Origin: Rhizobiales bacterium CCH3-A5
GTDB taxonomy: Bacteria; Pseudomonadota; Alphaproteobacteria; Rhizobiales; Beijerinckiaceae
Reading direction: 5' to 3'
Length of the DNA stretch: 64,000 bases
NCBI GenBank assembly: GCA_001556025.1
Contig: LSIB01000092.1
Location: 20,593-84,592, forward strand
Numbering within the stretch: position 1 is the stretch's first letter; every line of letters begins with the position of its first letter. The notes beneath the pieces were generated by a model that saw only the letters and a program-made list of their open reading frames with translations, ran no database searches and was not told where the DNA came from. A program made the translations under genes and the position numbers. Positions 1 to 8,164 of this stretch are shown here, one piece after another.

Positions 1-566
1 TCGGGGTCATCGGTCTGGTCGAGAACATGCCGGACGGCAACGCCCAGCGGCCGGGCGACATCGTCACCTCGCTGTCGGGCCAGACCATCGAGATCATCAA
101 TACCGACGCGGAAGGCCGGCTCGTTTTGGGCGACGTGCTCTGGTACACGCAGGACAGGTTCAAACCAAGCTTCATGGTCAATCTGGCGACGCTGACCGGG
201 GCCATCCTCGTGGCGCTGGCGCAGGAAAACGCAGGCCTGTTCTCCAACAACGACGAACTCGCAGAACGGCTCTTTGCGGCTGGGAAAGCCACGGGCGAGA
301 CCGTCTGGCGCATGCCGCTGGGCAAGGCCTACGACAAGATGATCGATTCGAAATTCGCCGACATGAAGAACACGGCCGGCCGCCATGGCGGTTCGATCAC
401 GGCCGCGCAGTTCCTGCAGCGCCATGTCAACGACTGCCCCTGGGCTCATCTCGACATCGCCGGCACCGCCATGGGCTCGCCGTCGAGCGAGACCAACCGC
501 TCCTGGGGCTCGGGCTGGGGCGTGCGCCTGCTCGACCGGCTGGTGAGCGAGCATTACGAGAGTTGA
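1..566 (+). CDS. pepA: Leucyl aminopeptidase (M17), 3' part
   Basis: This is the C-terminal 187 residues of a cytosolic leucine aminopeptidase; the reading frame is open from base 3 and the start lies before the window. M17 enzymes are hexameric two-metal peptidases that remove N-terminal residues from peptides. The family signature NTDAEGRL is visible at residues 34-41, with the conserved Asp and Glu that hold the metals and the Arg of the active site. The glycine-rich stretch and the [14 protein letters not shown] C-terminus are also typical. The stop is 7 bases before holC, and pepA-holC adjacency is common in Alphaproteobacteria. Truncation is only by the window edge. Confidence 0.95.
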   Translation, partial: GVIGLVENMPDGNAQRPGDIVTSLSGQTIEIINTDAEGRLVLGDVLWYTQDRFKPSFMVNLATLTGAILVALAQENAGLFSNNDELAERLFAAGKATGETVWRMPLGKAYDKMIDSKFADMKNTAGRHGGSITAAQFLQRHVNDCPWAHLDIAGTAMGSPSSETNRSWGSGWGVRLLDRLVSEHYES

Positions 567-573
567 TCAGTCC

Positions 574-1026
574 TTGACCGAAATCCTGTTCTTCCACCTG
601 CAGTCGCGCCCGCTCGAGCAGGTTCTGCCGACCATTCTCGAGCGGGCTCTGTCGCGCGGGCAGAAGGTCGTGGTCGAGGTGTCGAGCGAGGATCGACTGA
701 GCGCGCTAGACGACAGGCTCTGGACCTATTCCGACGAGGGCTTTCTGCCGCATGTCACGGCGGCCGAGCCGGACGCCGCCGCCAACCCGGTCGTGCTGAC
801 GACGCAAGCGCACAACCCCAACGCCGCGCAGGTCCGGATCTGCGCCGACGGCGTCCGCATTCCCGACGCATTGCAGGGCTATGAGCGCGTCGTGCTGATA
901 TTCGATGGTGACGATCCCGACGCGCTCAACGCCGCGCGCGCGGATTGGAAGACGGTCAAGGCCTCGGGCCAGAGCGCCAGCTACTGGCAGCAGGACGAGG
1001 CGGGCCGCTGGGAGAAAAAAGCGTGA
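574..1026 (+). CDS. holC: DNA polymerase III chi subunit
   Basis: HolC (chi) links the clamp loader to single-strand binding protein during replication. The 150-residue product has the usual chi length and opens with MTEILFFHLQ, the typical beta-strand start of the family. The start is TTG at 574, 7 bases after pepA; no upstream ATG or GTG in this frame fits the family. Its stop overlaps the GTG of the next gene (GTGA), so the two are probably translationally coupled. Assignment rests on the N-terminal pattern, length and the pepA neighbour. Confidence 0.88.
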   Translation: MTEILFFHLQSRPLEQVLPTILERALSRGQKVVVEVSSEDRLSALDDRLWTYSDEGFLPHVTAAEPDAAANPVVLTTQAHNPNAAQVRICADGVRIPDALQGYERVVLIFDGDDPDALNAARADWKTVKASGQSASYWQQDEAGRWEKKA

Positions 1027-1433
1027 AAATTCCTGCCCTGCTCGCCTGCGCGCTCGCGCTCGGCGGCTGCTCCGTCGATATCGGCGGTTTCTCGTTCATG
1101 TCCGAAACGCGCGACGGCCGCACCACGACGACGACCAGCAGCGCCACCGCGCGGGTCTCGACGCAGGAAGCGCGGCTGACCGCCGAGGGTGAATGCGACG
1201 CCGACGTCTCGCTCGACCCGGCGACGCGTCCGCTGCCGCCGGCGATCGCCGAGGGCATCACCGAATGCGAACTCGTCAGGCTGAAAGGGTCGAGGCCAAC
1301 CGACGTGCTGATCGGCGAGAGCGGCAAGGGCCAGCGGGAGACGCAGGTGCTCTATTCCGAACCCGGTGGGCGCGAGATCTACCTGTTCACCGACAATCGG
1401 CTGGCGAGGATCGTGAAGCCGGGGCAGGGCTGA
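1023..1433 (+). CDS. Small outer-membrane-type lipoprotein, function unknown
   Basis: A 136-residue product starting at GTG 1023, which overlaps the holC stop by four bases. The N-terminus MKIPALLACALALGGC is a lipoprotein signal with lipobox LGGC, so Cys16 would be lipidated. The mature part begins with a Thr/Ser-rich stretch (residues about 35-45) and then a compact domain with two further cysteines (near residues 60 and 82) that could form a disulfide. I do not recognise the domain. Several antisense and out-of-frame readings cover the same bases and are shadows. Confidence 0.75.
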   Translation: MKIPALLACALALGGCSVDIGGFSFMSETRDGRTTTTTSSATARVSTQEARLTAEGECDADVSLDPATRPLPPAIAEGITECELVRLKGSRPTDVLIGESGKGQRETQVLYSEPGGREIYLFTDNRLARIVKPGQG

Positions 1434-1786
1434 GGCGCCCGCCGCGGCGATCTGGCGTGTATTGGCCTGCAGCCAGTTGGCTCATTTGGCGGCAAAGGTC
1501 GTGGTCGGAAGCGTCAATGCAGCGTCAAAACGCTTGCTTTGCGTAGTGTAATGCTTTCGATTTCAGCAATCGCGTCAAAATCATGACAGTCACAATACGT
1601 TTATGAGCCAAGAGGCTATTCTCGCTCGTTTTTTCATCGTTGACAGGCGATTAACCCAACGTTAATCACAGTGCGTTGGCCTTTGAGTAACCGAACAGAT
1701 CGCCTAGAAGTGCAGAGGCGCTTCGCCGGCCAAAAAACTATATCATCGGGAGGAATCGCTCTTCGTATTCGGTGCGGAGCGTTCGG
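1434..1786. other. Regulatory intergenic region upstream of the polysaccharide locus
   Basis: No gene is supported in these 353 bases, which are more AT-rich than the surroundings. The region holds three copies of GCGTCAA on the plus strand (1511-1517, 1522-1528, 1572-1578) and a sigma-70-type promoter with an embedded CtrA-type box (1640-1668), both described separately. The plus-strand orientation fits control of the adaptor/synthase genes that follow. Confidence 0.6.
1640..1668 (+). promoter_or_regulatory. Sigma-70 promoter with CtrA-type box
   Basis: TTGACA at 1640-1645 and TAATCA at 1663-1668 are separated by 17 bases. Lying across the spacer and the -10 is TTAA-N7-TTAA at 1651-1665, a perfect match to the core binding site of the alphaproteobacterial cell-cycle regulator CtrA. 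The predicted start would be near 1675, about 110 bases before the adaptor gene. Occupancy at this position would normally repress this promoter; activation from another promoter cannot be excluded. Confidence 0.55.
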
Positions 1787-3124
1787 ATGCGTGTCAATCC
1801 TGTAAAATTCCTTGGCGTCTTCACCGTTGTTTCTGGCGGATGCTATCTTGCCTTCGTGCCGTATATCTTCCCGAGAAGTATAGAGGCGATCACGAACGCT
1901 CCTGTCGCCGTCGTGCGGGCCTCGATCGACGGCCGTTTCGGCCGGGCCCCGATTTCGGCGGGAGACATGATCAGCCAGGGCAAGGTCGTCGGCGCGATCT
2001 CGAACGCGCGCGCCAACGGCACCTTCCTGATCGAGATGCAGAATGACCGTGCGCTGCTGGCTGCGACCGTATCGGCGGTCGACCGTCAGATCGCGCTGCT
2101 GCGGGAGCGGCGCGAGGAGCTTTCGACGCTCGTGGCGAAATCTCGCGAAAACCTGATCGAGCGTCTGCGCTCCCAGTTGCGGGAACAGCGGATCCGGGTG
2201 GAAGGGTTGAAGGTCGATCACAAGCTGCTCAGGGAAGAAGCCGGGCGTCAGTCGCAACTGGCCGCGCGCCAGGTCACCACGAGCGTCAAGGTCGATACCG
2301 CGAACCAGACGGCGGCCGTCGCACGCCTGAAGATGGAGGCCGAAGGCGAGCGCGCGGTTCATCTCGCCTGGCAGGTTCAGGCTGCCGAAAACGGTCTGAT
2401 CTTCGATCTCGACGGTTCGATCACCAGCGCCCGCCTGCGGATCGACGAGATCGACGAGAAGCTTTACGTCCTGACGAGCGAGCGCCAGTCAAAATACGAG
2501 AAGCTCACAGAGGTTGAAGGCGCCGTACGGCGCGAGGCGCAACGCATCGAGCTCCTGGGCAAAGCCGCGCTGGTCGCGCCGATCTCCGGCCGGGTCTGGC
2601 AGGTGCCGCCGACAGATGACGAGTTCGTCAAGGAGGGTGAACCTCTGCTCGAAATCGTCAACTGCGCCGCCGTCGTGGTGACGGCGACGGTCTCCGAACG
2701 AACCTTCAATCGGCTCGACATCGGACAGCCGGTCGAATTCGTGCCCGAGAATGATGGTCCACGCCAGACCGGCATGATCATCCAGGCCCATGGTCCGGCG
2801 TCGCGTGTGGATGCGAGCCGCTTCGCCATCAGGCCTGCTTCGAGCGAATCCAAGGAATTCCGAATCGTGGCGCATCTCGACGGGACGGGGCACGGCACGG
2901 AGGAAGGCTGCCGCGTCGGGCGCACCGGCAAAATGTTCTTTCAAGCGCGCTACCCCGCGATGATCGACCAGCTCGTCGTCAAGGCGGGCGAATGGTTGCG
3001 TCGGGATTTTGCCGGCCGGGCGGTGGCTGCCATCTTTGGCGCGCGCGGCGGCGGGGAGGCGTCTTCTGCGGCGCCCGCGACGGCGCTGATCCCCAAGACT
3101 CCCATCCCCAAGACCCCGATCTGA
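1787..3124 (+). CDS. HlyD-type periplasmic adaptor, BgsB-like
   Basis: A 445-residue membrane-fusion protein. A single N-terminal membrane segment (about residues 7-27) is followed by a split lipoyl/barrel-sandwich domain, a long Arg/Glu-rich coiled coil (about 95-235) and the second lipoyl half (VAPISGRVWQVPP, about 262-274), then a beta-barrel region. I chose ATG 1787 because GGAG lies 7 bases upstream; GTG 1772 is the alternative. Being directly upstream of a GT2 polysaccharide synthase, it probably helps export the polymer, as proposed for BgsB of Sinorhizobium meliloti or by analogy with Alg44. The C-terminus ends in a duplicated IPKTP motif, and a palindromic element starts immediately after the stop. 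A role in drug efflux is less likely because no RND or ABC partner is present. Confidence 0.8.
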   Translation: MRVNPVKFLGVFTVVSGGCYLAFVPYIFPRSIEAITNAPVAVVRASIDGRFGRAPISAGDMISQGKVVGAISNARANGTFLIEMQNDRALLAATVSAVDRQIALLRERREELSTLVAKSRENLIERLRSQLREQRIRVEGLKVDHKLLREEAGRQSQLAARQVTTSVKVDTANQTAAVARLKMEAEGERAVHLAWQVQAAENGLIFDLDGSITSARLRIDEIDEKLYVLTSERQSKYEKLTEVEGAVRREAQRIELLGKAALVAPISGRVWQVPPTDDEFVKEGEPLLEIVNCAAVVVTATVSERTFNRLDIGQPVEFVPENDGPRQTGMIIQAHGPASRVDASRFAIRPASSESKEFRIVAHLDGTGHGTEEGCRVGRTGKMFFQARYPAMIDQLVVKAGEWLRRDFAGRAVAAIFGARGGGEASSAAPATALIPKTPIPKTPI

Positions 3125-3266
3125 GAGCCTGTCTCGAAACGCGCTGTGGTGAGTCGGCTGGCGTGGTTTTCGAGAACCGGAGCGGAGCGGAGTTCTCGTC
3201 CGTGAGCACCGGACGCGCAAAAAGCTACGTCAGACAACCGCCGCAGTAGAGTTTCGGGACGGGCTC
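3125..3266. repeat. MITE-like palindromic element between adaptor and synthase
   Basis: The 142-base gap is bounded by inverted ends GAGCCTGTCTCGAAAC (3125-3140) and GTTTCGGGACGGGCTC (3251-3266), which match at 14 of 16 positions. Inside are further inverted pieces, for example CGAGAAC...GTTCTCG. The element begins with the first base after the adaptor stop and carries no gene. Sequences of this general form recur in alphaproteobacterial genomes in my recollection; copy number here is unknown. Confidence 0.6.
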
Positions 3267-3299
3267 CGAGGTGCGGCAGGGCACAGGCGGATCATCATC

Positions 3300-5279
3300 A
3301 TGCTGGAGACTTTTGATTTCGGCTCGATCGAAGATATCGGCTCGTTCGGCTGGCTCGGGGTGCTGGCCGCGGCGCTGATCGCGCTGACGCTCATGGTCCC
3401 GCCGACCAATCGGACGGCGCGAGCCCTCGTTGCTGTGCTCGCGCTCGCCTGCGCGCTGCGTTACCAGGCCTGGCGGATCGTCGAGACCTGGCCGATCGGG
3501 CGAGAGCTCAGGCCTGATATCGCCTGGCAATGGAGCTTCGCGCTGGTCGAATGCGCGGCGATGCTCGGCAGCAGCATCATGTGGCTGTTCCAGATGCGGT
3601 TTACGGACCGCTCGCAGCAGGCCTCCGACCTTGCGGCGCGAATGACCGACTATCCCTTGGTCGACGTCTTCGTGCCGACCTACAACGAATCGGAGGAAAT
3701 CCTCGAGCGCACGCTGACCGGCGCGCTGCAGATGGACTACCCGCGCACCCGCATCTGGTTGCTGGACGACAAGCGCCGCCCCGGGATGGCGGCGCTGGCG
3801 GCGAGGCTTGGCGTCGGATACCTGATGAGGGCCGACAATGCCCACGCCAAGGCCGGCAACATGAACAACGGCTTGGCCCATGTCCTGGCGCTGTCGGAGT
3901 CGCCCGACCTGATCGCCATTCTCGACGCCGATTTCGTGCCGGCGCGCGGGTTTCTGTCCCGCACGGTGCCGTTCTTCACCGATCCCGGGATCGGTCTGGT
4001 CCAGACGCCGCAGCACTTTTTCAATCCCGACCCGATGCAGGTCAATCTGATGGCCGAGCGCATCCTGCCCGACGACCAGCGCTTCGCGCAGGGCGTCGAT
4101 CTGCCGGCGCGTGACGCCTGGGGCGTGGCGACCTCCTGTGGCACGTCGTCGGTCGTGCGCGTCGCCTCGCTGCGCGCGATCGGCGGCTTCCCTTATGAAA
4201 GCGTGTGCGAGGATACCCTGACATCGGTCAAGCTCTGGACGCTGGGACAGCGCACCGTGTTTCTCAACGAGCCACTGACGCAGGGTCTGGCGGTCGAAGG
4301 CGTCGCCGAACTCCTGTCCCAGCGTGGGCGCTGGTCGCTCGGCAACATGCAGATCCTGCGTTCGGAATGGGGGTTGTTCAGCCGGCACCGGATGCCGCCG
4401 CTCGGGCGGATGTTCATGGTCTCGATGTTTCTGGGAACTGTTGTCTCGCCCCTGATGCGGGCGATGATCATCGCCTCTCCGGCGATCTATCTCTTCACCG
4501 GTTCGCTCGCGATCCCGACCGACCTTTCGACGCTGTTTGGCTGGCTCGGCCCGTTCCTCGTCGTGCAGTATATCGGCATCGTCTGGATCTCGCGGGGCAC
4601 GAATCTGCCGATCCTGAGCGAGGCCGCGACCACGCTTGAATACTTCGCGACGTTCCGTGCCGGTCTTGTCGGGCTGTTCCGGCCGATGGGCCACAAGTTC
4701 AACGTCACGGCGAAAGGGATCGACCGCACGGCGGTGGTCGTCCACTGGCCCTTCGTGATCGCCTTCGCGATACCCATTGCGCTCTACATCATCGGACTGG
4801 TGCTGAATTTCACCGCACGCCCGCTTTCGATCGCCAACACGGAGAGCCTGATCTTCGTCTCGCTGTGGTGCTACTACAATTCCCTGATGTTGATCCTCGG
4901 CATCTACATGTCGATCGATCTGCCCCGCAAAGACAGGCTCGACGTCTTCCATCTCGGGCTGCCGACGCGGCTGCGCGCCGTGGGACAGGAGTGGGCCTGC
5001 ATCGTCAGGACGCTGTCGCCGACCACGGCCTGCGTGCGTTTCGTCGCCGGCCAGCCGCCGGACGACGCCTGGTTCGATCTGATACTGCCCGGAGGATTGC
5101 TATTGCCTTGCCGGCTCAAGGACCGGGCGCGCGGCAGCGTCAATCTTGCGTTGCATCTCGACGAGAACCAGCATCGCGAAGTCGTGCGTTTCCTATTCGA
5201 CGGCCAGCATTTCAATTCCGTGGAGAGTTGCAGCGTGCCCAGCGCGCTGATGAGCGTGATGGCGCGGACGCTGCGCTGA
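3300..5279 (+). CDS. GT2 polysaccharide synthase with PilZ-like C-terminus, BgsA-like
   Basis: A 659-residue inner-membrane processive glycosyltransferase of the cellulose/curdlan synthase type. Two or three N-terminal membrane segments precede the GT2 core: VPTYNES (125-131), DDK (156-158), DAD (209-211), the catalytic ED (304-305) and QRGRW (341-345), the product-binding motif of processive synthases. Several membrane helices follow (about 360-540). The last ~110 residues resemble a PilZ barrel, but I see no canonical RxxxR or D/NxSxxG pair. With the adaptor gene upstream this matches the bgsB-bgsA layout of S. meliloti, whose BgsA makes a mixed-linkage (1-3)(1-4) beta-glucan and binds c-di-GMP through an atypical C-terminus. 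Cellulose synthase is less likely because bcsB, bcsZ and bcsC are absent. The exact polymer is inference. Confidence 0.85.
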   Translation: MLETFDFGSIEDIGSFGWLGVLAAALIALTLMVPPTNRTARALVAVLALACALRYQAWRIVETWPIGRELRPDIAWQWSFALVECAAMLGSSIMWLFQMRFTDRSQQASDLAARMTDYPLVDVFVPTYNESEEILERTLTGALQMDYPRTRIWLLDDKRRPGMAALAARLGVGYLMRADNAHAKAGNMNNGLAHVLALSESPDLIAILDADFVPARGFLSRTVPFFTDPGIGLVQTPQHFFNPDPMQVNLMAERILPDDQRFAQGVDLPARDAWGVATSCGTSSVVRVASLRAIGGFPYESVCEDTLTSVKLWTLGQRTVFLNEPLTQGLAVEGVAELLSQRGRWSLGNMQILRSEWGLFSRHRMPPLGRMFMVSMFLGTVVSPLMRAMIIASPAIYLFTGSLAIPTDLSTLFGWLGPFLVVQYIGIVWISRGTNLPILSEAATTLEYFATFRAGLVGLFRPMGHKFNVTAKGIDRTAVVVHWPFVIAFAIPIALYIIGLVLNFTARPLSIANTESLIFVSLWCYYNSLMLILGIYMSIDLPRKDRLDVFHLGLPTRLRAVGQEWACIVRTLSPTTACVRFVAGQPPDDAWFDLILPGGLLLPCRLKDRARGSVNLALHLDENQHREVVRFLFDGQHFNSVESCSVPSALMSVMARTLR

Positions 5280-5420
5280 CCGGGGCTACCTTGTCACCAC
5301 TCCAGGCCGACGATTTTGTCATGGCCCGGATGACGCCAGCGGCCGCGCTGGCGCTTGACGTGTTGGGCAGAGCCCGTTTCTTGCCCGCTGCGTCATCGCC
5401 GACAGGATGAGGAACCAGAC

Positions 5421-5897
5421 ATGCGGTTGCCATCGATCACCGGACATGTCGCGGGTCTGCTGCTCGGCGTCGCGCTCGTCGCCGCCACATCGCAGGCGGT
5501 TCGCCCCCAGACGACGCCGGCCGAAGCCGCCAAAAAGGCGCTCGTGCTCGAATTCTGGAGCACCGTCTTCGATGCGCAGGACTGAACCAAGGCGAGGGAC
5601 TACATCGCCGAGGACTATATTCAGCACAATCCCAACGTCGCGGGCGGGCTGAAGGGCTTCAACGACTTCTTCTCTAGGATCTGGCCGCAGCCCGAGGCGC
5701 CCGGCGCGATCGTCAAAACCGACTTCGCCGCCGTGCTGGTCGATGGCGATCTGGTCCAGCTCGTGATCCGGCGGCCGCGTCCGGAGCCCGCCGATGCGAC
5801 CAAGACCTATAACAGCCACTGGTTAGATCTCTTCCGGGTGAGGGATGGCAAGATCGTCGAGCACTGGGACCCGGCGCTCAAGCCGGTCAGCAACTGA
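5421..5897 (+). pseudogene. SnoaL-like secreted protein, interrupted by in-frame TGA
   Basis: The frame from ATG 5421 encodes a signal peptide (residues 1 to about 30) and then a SnoaL/polyketide-cyclase-type NTF2 fold. It is broken by TGA at 5583-5585, after residue 54. The same frame continues without a gap to 5897 with typical family sequence (ARDYIAEDYIQHNP and a C-terminal HWDPA). A Trp codon TGG at this place would restore a 158-residue protein, so one substitution explains the damage. It may be a recent nonsense mutation, a sequencing error or, less likely, readthrough. A Shine-Dalgarno-like AGGATGAGG lies just before the start. Confidence 0.75.
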
Positions 5898-5915
5898 CCG
5901 GCGGCTGGGGCCGCC

Positions 5916-7790
5916 TCAGGCGCTCTCCAACTCCTCGCTCAATCCCAGCCACTCCTCTTCCGCCGCGGCAAGCGCCTCCGCAAGCTCCGCCCGCTGGCGT
6001 GAGAGCAGCAGCGCCTTGTCGGGGTCGCGGGCGAAGGCCGCGCCGTTGCCGAGCACTTCGTCGACCTTGGCGATCAGCCCGGTCAGCTTGGCGATGCGCG
6101 CCTCGGCGAGGTTGAGCTTCTGCCGCAGCGGGCCCTGCGCGACGCGTTTGACGGCGGCGCCCTTGCGCTCGTCGGCCTTCCCGGCCGCCGGGGCTGCCTC
6201 CGCCTGCTTCTCGCGCCGCGCCGCCTTGGCACCGCCGAGCACCAGCGTGCGGTAATCCTCCATATCGCCGTCGAAGTTCTTCACCGTGCCGTCGCCGACG
6301 AGCCACAGCCGGTCGGCGCAGGATTCGATCAGGAAGCGGTCATGGCTGACGAGGATGACCGCGCCGGGATAATCGTTGATCGCGTTGACGAGCGCGGTGC
6401 GGCTGTCGATGTCGAGATGGTTGGTCGGTTCGTCGAGGATCAGCAGGTGAGGGCCGCCGAAGGCGGCGAGCCCGAGCATCAGCCTGGCCTTCTCGCCGCC
6501 CGAGAGATTCTTCACCGGCGTCTCGGCTTTCTGGGCCGGGAAGCCGATCTGGGCCGCTTTCGAGCGCACCTTCGCCTCGGGCGCGTCCGGCATCAGGTCG
6601 CGCAGATGGGCGACCGGCGTGTCCTCCAGGCGAAGCTCGTCGAGCTGGTGCTGGGCGAAATAGGCCGTCTCCAGCTTGGACGATCTGCGCATTTCGCCCG
6701 AGAGCGGCGGCAGGCGTCCGCCGATCAGCTTGCAGAAGGTCGATTTGCCGTTTCCGTTCGAGCCGAGCAAAGCGATGCGGTCGTCCGGGAGCAGCGTCAG
6801 GTTGAGCCGTGACAAGACCTTGCGTTCGCCATAGCCGGCGCTGGCGTCGTTCAGCACGATCATCGGCGGGGCGAGCGGGCGCTCGGGTCCGGGCAGGCTG
6901 AAGGGCTGGACGTCGCGATCGACGATGGTCGCGATCGTCTCCATCTTCTCCAGCCGTTTGACACGCGACTGCGCCTGCCTCGCCTTGGTGGCCTTGGCCT
7001 TGAAGCGGTCGACGAAGGACTGCAGGTGCTTGCGCTCGGCGTCCTGCTTTTCCTTCGCCTTGGCGAGCTGCATCTGCTTCTCGGCGCGCTGCTTCGCGAA
7101 GGAGGTGTAGCCGCCGCGATAGATCGTCAGCTTGCCCTGGTCGAGATGCAGGATGTGATCGACGCAGGTGTCGAGCAGTTCGCGGTCATGGCTCACGACC
7201 AGCACGGTATGCGGATAGCGCTCGAGATAGTCGTAGAGCCAGAGCGTGCCTTCGAGGTCGAGATAGTTGGTCGGCTCGTCGAGCAGCAGCAGATCGGGCT
7301 GGGCGAACAGCACAGCCGCCAGCGCGACGCGCATGCGCCAGCCGCCGGAGAAATCCGAGCAGGGGCGCTGCTGGGCGGCCTCGTCGAAGCCGAGACCGTG
7401 TAGGACCGTCGCGGCGCGCGCGGGGGCGGAGTGGGCGTCGATATCGGCGAGCCGCGTGCCGATCTCGGCGATGCGCAGCGGGTCGGTCGCGGTCTCGGAT
7501 TCGGCCAGCAGGGCGGCGCGCTCGGTGTCGGCGGCGAGCACGACCTCGATCAACGTCTCGGGCCCGCCCGGCGCCTCCTGCGCGACGCCGCCGATGCGCC
7601 GGCCCTTGGGCAGATGGACGCTGCCGCCTTCGGGCGACAGGTCGCCGGTGATGATCCGGAACAAGGTCGTCTTGCCGGTACCGTTGCGGCCGACAAGGCC
7701 GACGCGCGCGCCGTCTGGCAGCGACGCGCCGGCATGGTCCAGCAGCAGGCGCTCGCCGAGCCGGTAGGTGATGTCGTTGAGGGTGAGCAT
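5916..7790 (-). CDS. ABC-F family ATPase (Uup-like)
   Basis: A 624-residue soluble protein with two ABC ATPase domains and no membrane segment. Domain 1 has Walker A GRNGTGKTT (near residue 35), signature FSGGWRMR and Walker B LLLLDEPTNYLDL. Domain 2 has GSNGNGKST, LSGGEKARL and LLILDEPTNHLDI. The linker (about 235-310) is long, basic and helical, like the P-site tRNA interaction motif. The C-terminus (about 545-624) is a charged coiled coil, the Uup-type DNA-binding extension. ABC-F proteins act on ribosomes; Uup is linked to ribosome assembly and transposon excision. The gene is convergent with the broken SnoaL gene, 18 bases away. Antibiotic resistance is not indicated. Confidence 0.92.
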   Translation of the reverse strand: MLTLNDITYRLGERLLLDHAGASLPDGARVGLVGRNGTGKTTLFRIITGDLSPEGGSVHLPKGRRIGGVAQEAPGGPETLIEVVLAADTERAALLAESETATDPLRIAEIGTRLADIDAHSAPARAATVLHGLGFDEAAQQRPCSDFSGGWRMRVALAAVLFAQPDLLLLDEPTNYLDLEGTLWLYDYLERYPHTVLVVSHDRELLDTCVDHILHLDQGKLTIYRGGYTSFAKQRAEKQMQLAKAKEKQDAERKHLQSFVDRFKAKATKARQAQSRVKRLEKMETIATIVDRDVQPFSLPGPERPLAPPMIVLNDASAGYGERKVLSRLNLTLLPDDRIALLGSNGNGKSTFCKLIGGRLPPLSGEMRRSSKLETAYFAQHQLDELRLEDTPVAHLRDLMPDAPEAKVRSKAAQIGFPAQKAETPVKNLSGGEKARLMLGLAAFGGPHLLILDEPTNHLDIDSRTALVNAINDYPGAVILVSHDRFLIESCADRLWLVGDGTVKNFDGDMEDYRTLVLGGAKAARREKQAEAAPAAGKADERKGAAVKRVAQGPLRQKLNLAEARIAKLTGLIAKVDEVLGNGAAFARDPDKALLLSRQRAELAEALAAAEEEWLGLSEELESA

Positions 7791-7943
7791 CGGGGCGGTT
7801 TAGGCGGGGAGACGGGAAGGCGCAATCGGCAAACCGGGACATCGGCCATGTCACAGTCTCGCCATGATGTCGCCATGCCGGGGCCGGAGCTGGGCTTCAC
7901 CCAAGGTAACAGCAGGTGTCATTCGATTCGCCGAGAGCACAGC

Positions 7944-8060
7944 ATGTCGTTTCCCCGCAAGTTCGACAGTCAGCGCCGCCTGTCCTTCGCGGCTTTGGCG
8001 CTCGTCTTCCTGTCAACGATCATCGGTAGCGCAGCGGCGCTCGCCGCGCTGCTGCCCTGA
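7944..8060 (+). CDS. Possible 38-residue membrane microprotein
   Basis: A short frame from ATG 7944 encodes a basic N-terminus (about 12 residues) and then one hydrophobic segment (residues 14-37) ending in LLP. It lies in the gap between the divergent ABC-F gene and the broken chemoreceptor. The Shine-Dalgarno signal (GAGAG, 5 bases upstream of the start) is weak. The basic-then-hydrophobic layout is typical of real single-pass microproteins, but length alone cannot separate it from chance. Function unknown. Confidence 0.4.
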   Translation: MSFPRKFDSQRRLSFAALALVFLSTIIGSAAALAALLP

Positions 8061-8164
8061 TGCACTCTATACGGGCCTTGGCGGGGTTCGCTTTCAAACA
8101 ACGTTAACGCAATCGGGTGTCTCCTGGCGAAATTGGACATGATGTCCCGCCGGAGTTCCACCAC

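Noticed and set aside
5583..5585. Selenocysteine at the in-frame TGA of the SnoaL-like gene
   Set aside because: No SECIS-like hairpin could be recognised, and SnoaL proteins have no redox Cys at this place; Trp to stop is simpler.
5900..5915. GGCGGC-TGGG-GCCGCC hairpin between the convergent SnoaL-like and ABC-F genes as a terminator
   Set aside because: Short stem and no T run on either strand.
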